DNA of 64,000 nt from Marinobacter vinifirmus (GTDB taxonomy: Bacteria; Pseudomonadota; Gammaproteobacteria; Pseudomonadales; Oleiphilaceae). Location of the stretch: the NCBI RefSeq assembly GCF_002258215.1, contig NZ_NEFY01000006.1, positions 178,220 through 242,219 of the forward strand. Reading direction: 5' to 3'. This document shows, one piece after another, positions 63,087 to 64,000 of this stretch. The translations under genes and the position numbers were made by a program. The stretch's first letter is position 1, and each line of letters starts with the position of its first letter. Below the pieces are notes generated by a model, which was not told the origin of the DNA, searched no databases, and saw only the letters and a program-made list of their open reading frames with translations.

Positions 63087-64000
63087 ATGACTCAGCGCCC
63101 CGATATCAACCAACTCTCAGCCGATCAGCTCCGCGCTCTGGCGACGGAACTGATGGACTCTCTGGACGCCAAGGATCAAGCCTTGGGCCGGAAGGAGCGG
63201 GAGTTGGTGCGCCGCAATGCCATCATCGAGAAGCTGACCCACGAAGTCGCCGTCCTCAAACGTCACAAGTTCGCCCGCCGCAGTGAGCAACTCGATGCCG
63301 TTCAGGGCAAGCTCCTGGACGAGCTGATCGACAGCGACCTGGCCGCCATCGAAGCCGAGCTGGACCAGGCGATGACTGAGGAGCAGAAGGCCGCTCGACC
63401 CAAGCAGAAGCCCAAGCGCACCCCGCTGCCACCGGAGCTGCCCCGTACCCTGATCCACCACGAACCGGACAATACCCGGTGCCAGTGTGGCTGCCAGCTC
63501 AAGCGTATTGGCGAAGACATCAGCGAGAAGCTGGATTACGTCCCGGGCGAGTTCACGGTGGAGCGCCACATCCGGGGCAAGTGGGCCTGCAACCAGTGCG
63601 AGACCTTGGTCCAGGCACCGGTACCACCGCAGGTGATCGACAAGGGCATCCCCACCGCCGGCCTGCTGGCTCAGGTGTTGGTGGCCAAGTACGCGGACCA
63701 CCTGCCACTGTACCGTCAGGAACGCATCTTCGGCCGTGCCGGCCTGGAAATACCCCGTTCAACACTCGCCGAATGGGTCGGTGCCTGCGGTGTGCAGTTG
63801 CAGCCCCTGGCAGATGCGTTGAGAAACGCCTTGCTGGAACACAACGTTCTGCACGCCGATGAAACGCCGGTCAGCATGTTGGCTCCGGGTAAGAAGAAAA
63901 CCCACAAGGCCTACGTCTGGGCTTACTGCACCACACCGTTCTCGGACCTGAAAGCCACCGTTTACGACTTCGCCCCAAGCCGGGCGGGTGAACACGCCCG
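63087..64000 (+). CDS. tnpC: IS66 TnpC transposase (partial at window edge)
   Basis: ATG 63087 opens a frame that runs off the edge after about 304 residues. An N-terminal coiled coil with LKRHKFARRSEQLDA, then the zinc-binding CQCGCQLKRIGED and CNQCETLV, and the start of the DDE domain with the first catalytic Asp in LHADETPVSML are visible. The remaining catalytic residues lie beyond 64000. Confidence 0.93.
   Translation, partial: MTQRPDINQLSADQLRALATELMDSLDAKDQALGRKERELVRRNAIIEKLTHEVAVLKRHKFARRSEQLDAVQGKLLDELIDSDLAAIEAELDQAMTEEQKAARPKQKPKRTPLPPELPRTLIHHEPDNTRCQCGCQLKRIGEDISEKLDYVPGEFTVERHIRGKWACNQCETLVQAPVPPQVIDKGIPTAGLLAQVLVAKYADHLPLYRQERIFGRAGLEIPRSTLAEWVGACGVQLQPLADALRNALLEHNVLHADETPVSMLAPGKKKTHKAYVWAYCTTPFSDLKATVYDFAPSRAGEHA

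Larger units (their letters stand above)
62274..64000 (+). mobile_element. IS66-family insertion sequence (right end outside window)
   Basis: The gene order tnpA-tnpB-tnpC with an ATGA overlap between the first two is diagnostic of IS66. Left boundary approximate. The element runs past 64000. Confidence 0.88.

Noticed and set aside
1..64000. CRISPR array
   Set aside because: No regularly spaced direct repeats with unique spacers and no cas-like proteins were seen anywhere in the window.

Overview
The window reads as a chromosomal segment of a moderately GC-rich marine gammaproteobacterium, most likely Marinobacter or a close relative. That placement is inferred from gene content and protein style (DUF3581, CLCA_X-type protein, a gsp cluster with divergent gspC, many c-di-GMP enzymes). 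No 16S rRNA is present to confirm it.

Layout. 1-5.2 kb (minus): end of an Mla-type lipid ABC operon (STAS-permease, ATPase cut by the window edge), then a thiamine ABC operon thiB-thiP-thiQ behind a TPP riboswitch. 5.3-6.4 kb (plus): a YkuD_2-type L,D-transpeptidase and a tRNA-Gly/tRNA-Cys pair. 6.4-13 kb is an accessory-looking stretch: a 49-aa membrane peptide, a strong LexA-type SOS box in front of a 27-codon micro-ORF coupled to a HEWFH putative metalloprotease, a receptor fragment, DUF3147 and YnfA membrane proteins, a DUF1778/GNAT toxin-antitoxin pair with twin palindromic operators, an ADP-ribosylglycohydrolase, and an alpha/beta hydrolase divergent from a TetR regulator. 13.3-15.7 kb holds a decayed NAD-dependent formate dehydrogenase locus with two internal deletions.

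15.6-28.3 kb carries four c-di-GMP turnover proteins: a Cache-PAS-GGDEF; a GAF-LOV-like-GGDEF-EAL whose LOV cysteine is serine; a CHASE-PAS-PAS-GGDEF-EAL-CZB; and a GAF-GAF-GGDEF-EAL. Interleaved are rlmA, a DUF3581 gene and a cold-shock gene with a clear terminator. 28.4-32.9 kb is a MacA-MacB-outer-membrane efflux operon. 32.9-42.1 kb is the type II secretion cluster: gspC with a LapG-type protease on the minus strand, and gspEFGHIJKLM on the plus strand. gspD is not in the window. 42.2-43.5 kb is glutathione reductase.

43.5-48.3 kb (minus) is a tight three-gene unit: TonB-dependent receptor, ABC_sub_bind-type periplasmic protein, and a membrane histidine-kinase-like protein whose phospho-acceptor histidine is glutamine. 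This is the best candidate here for an undescribed signalling or uptake system. 48.4-52.3 kb: a J-like protein without HPD, an SBF-like transporter with a GntR/FadR regulator, and a Baeyer-Villiger-type monooxygenase. 52.4-56.3 kb (minus): the sulfate ABC operon sbp-cysT-cysW-cysA, whose first gene has its Shine-Dalgarno buried in a perfect 12-bp hairpin. 56.4-60.7 kb: a FabH-type synthase, a zinc alcohol dehydrogenase, a lipoprotein and malate:quinone oxidoreductase. 60.8-64 kb: a tyrosine recombinase preceded by a perfect palindrome, then an IS66-family element (tnpA, tnpB, partial tnpC) running off the right edge.

All family names come from motif reading; no database search was run. Domain boundaries are approximate.
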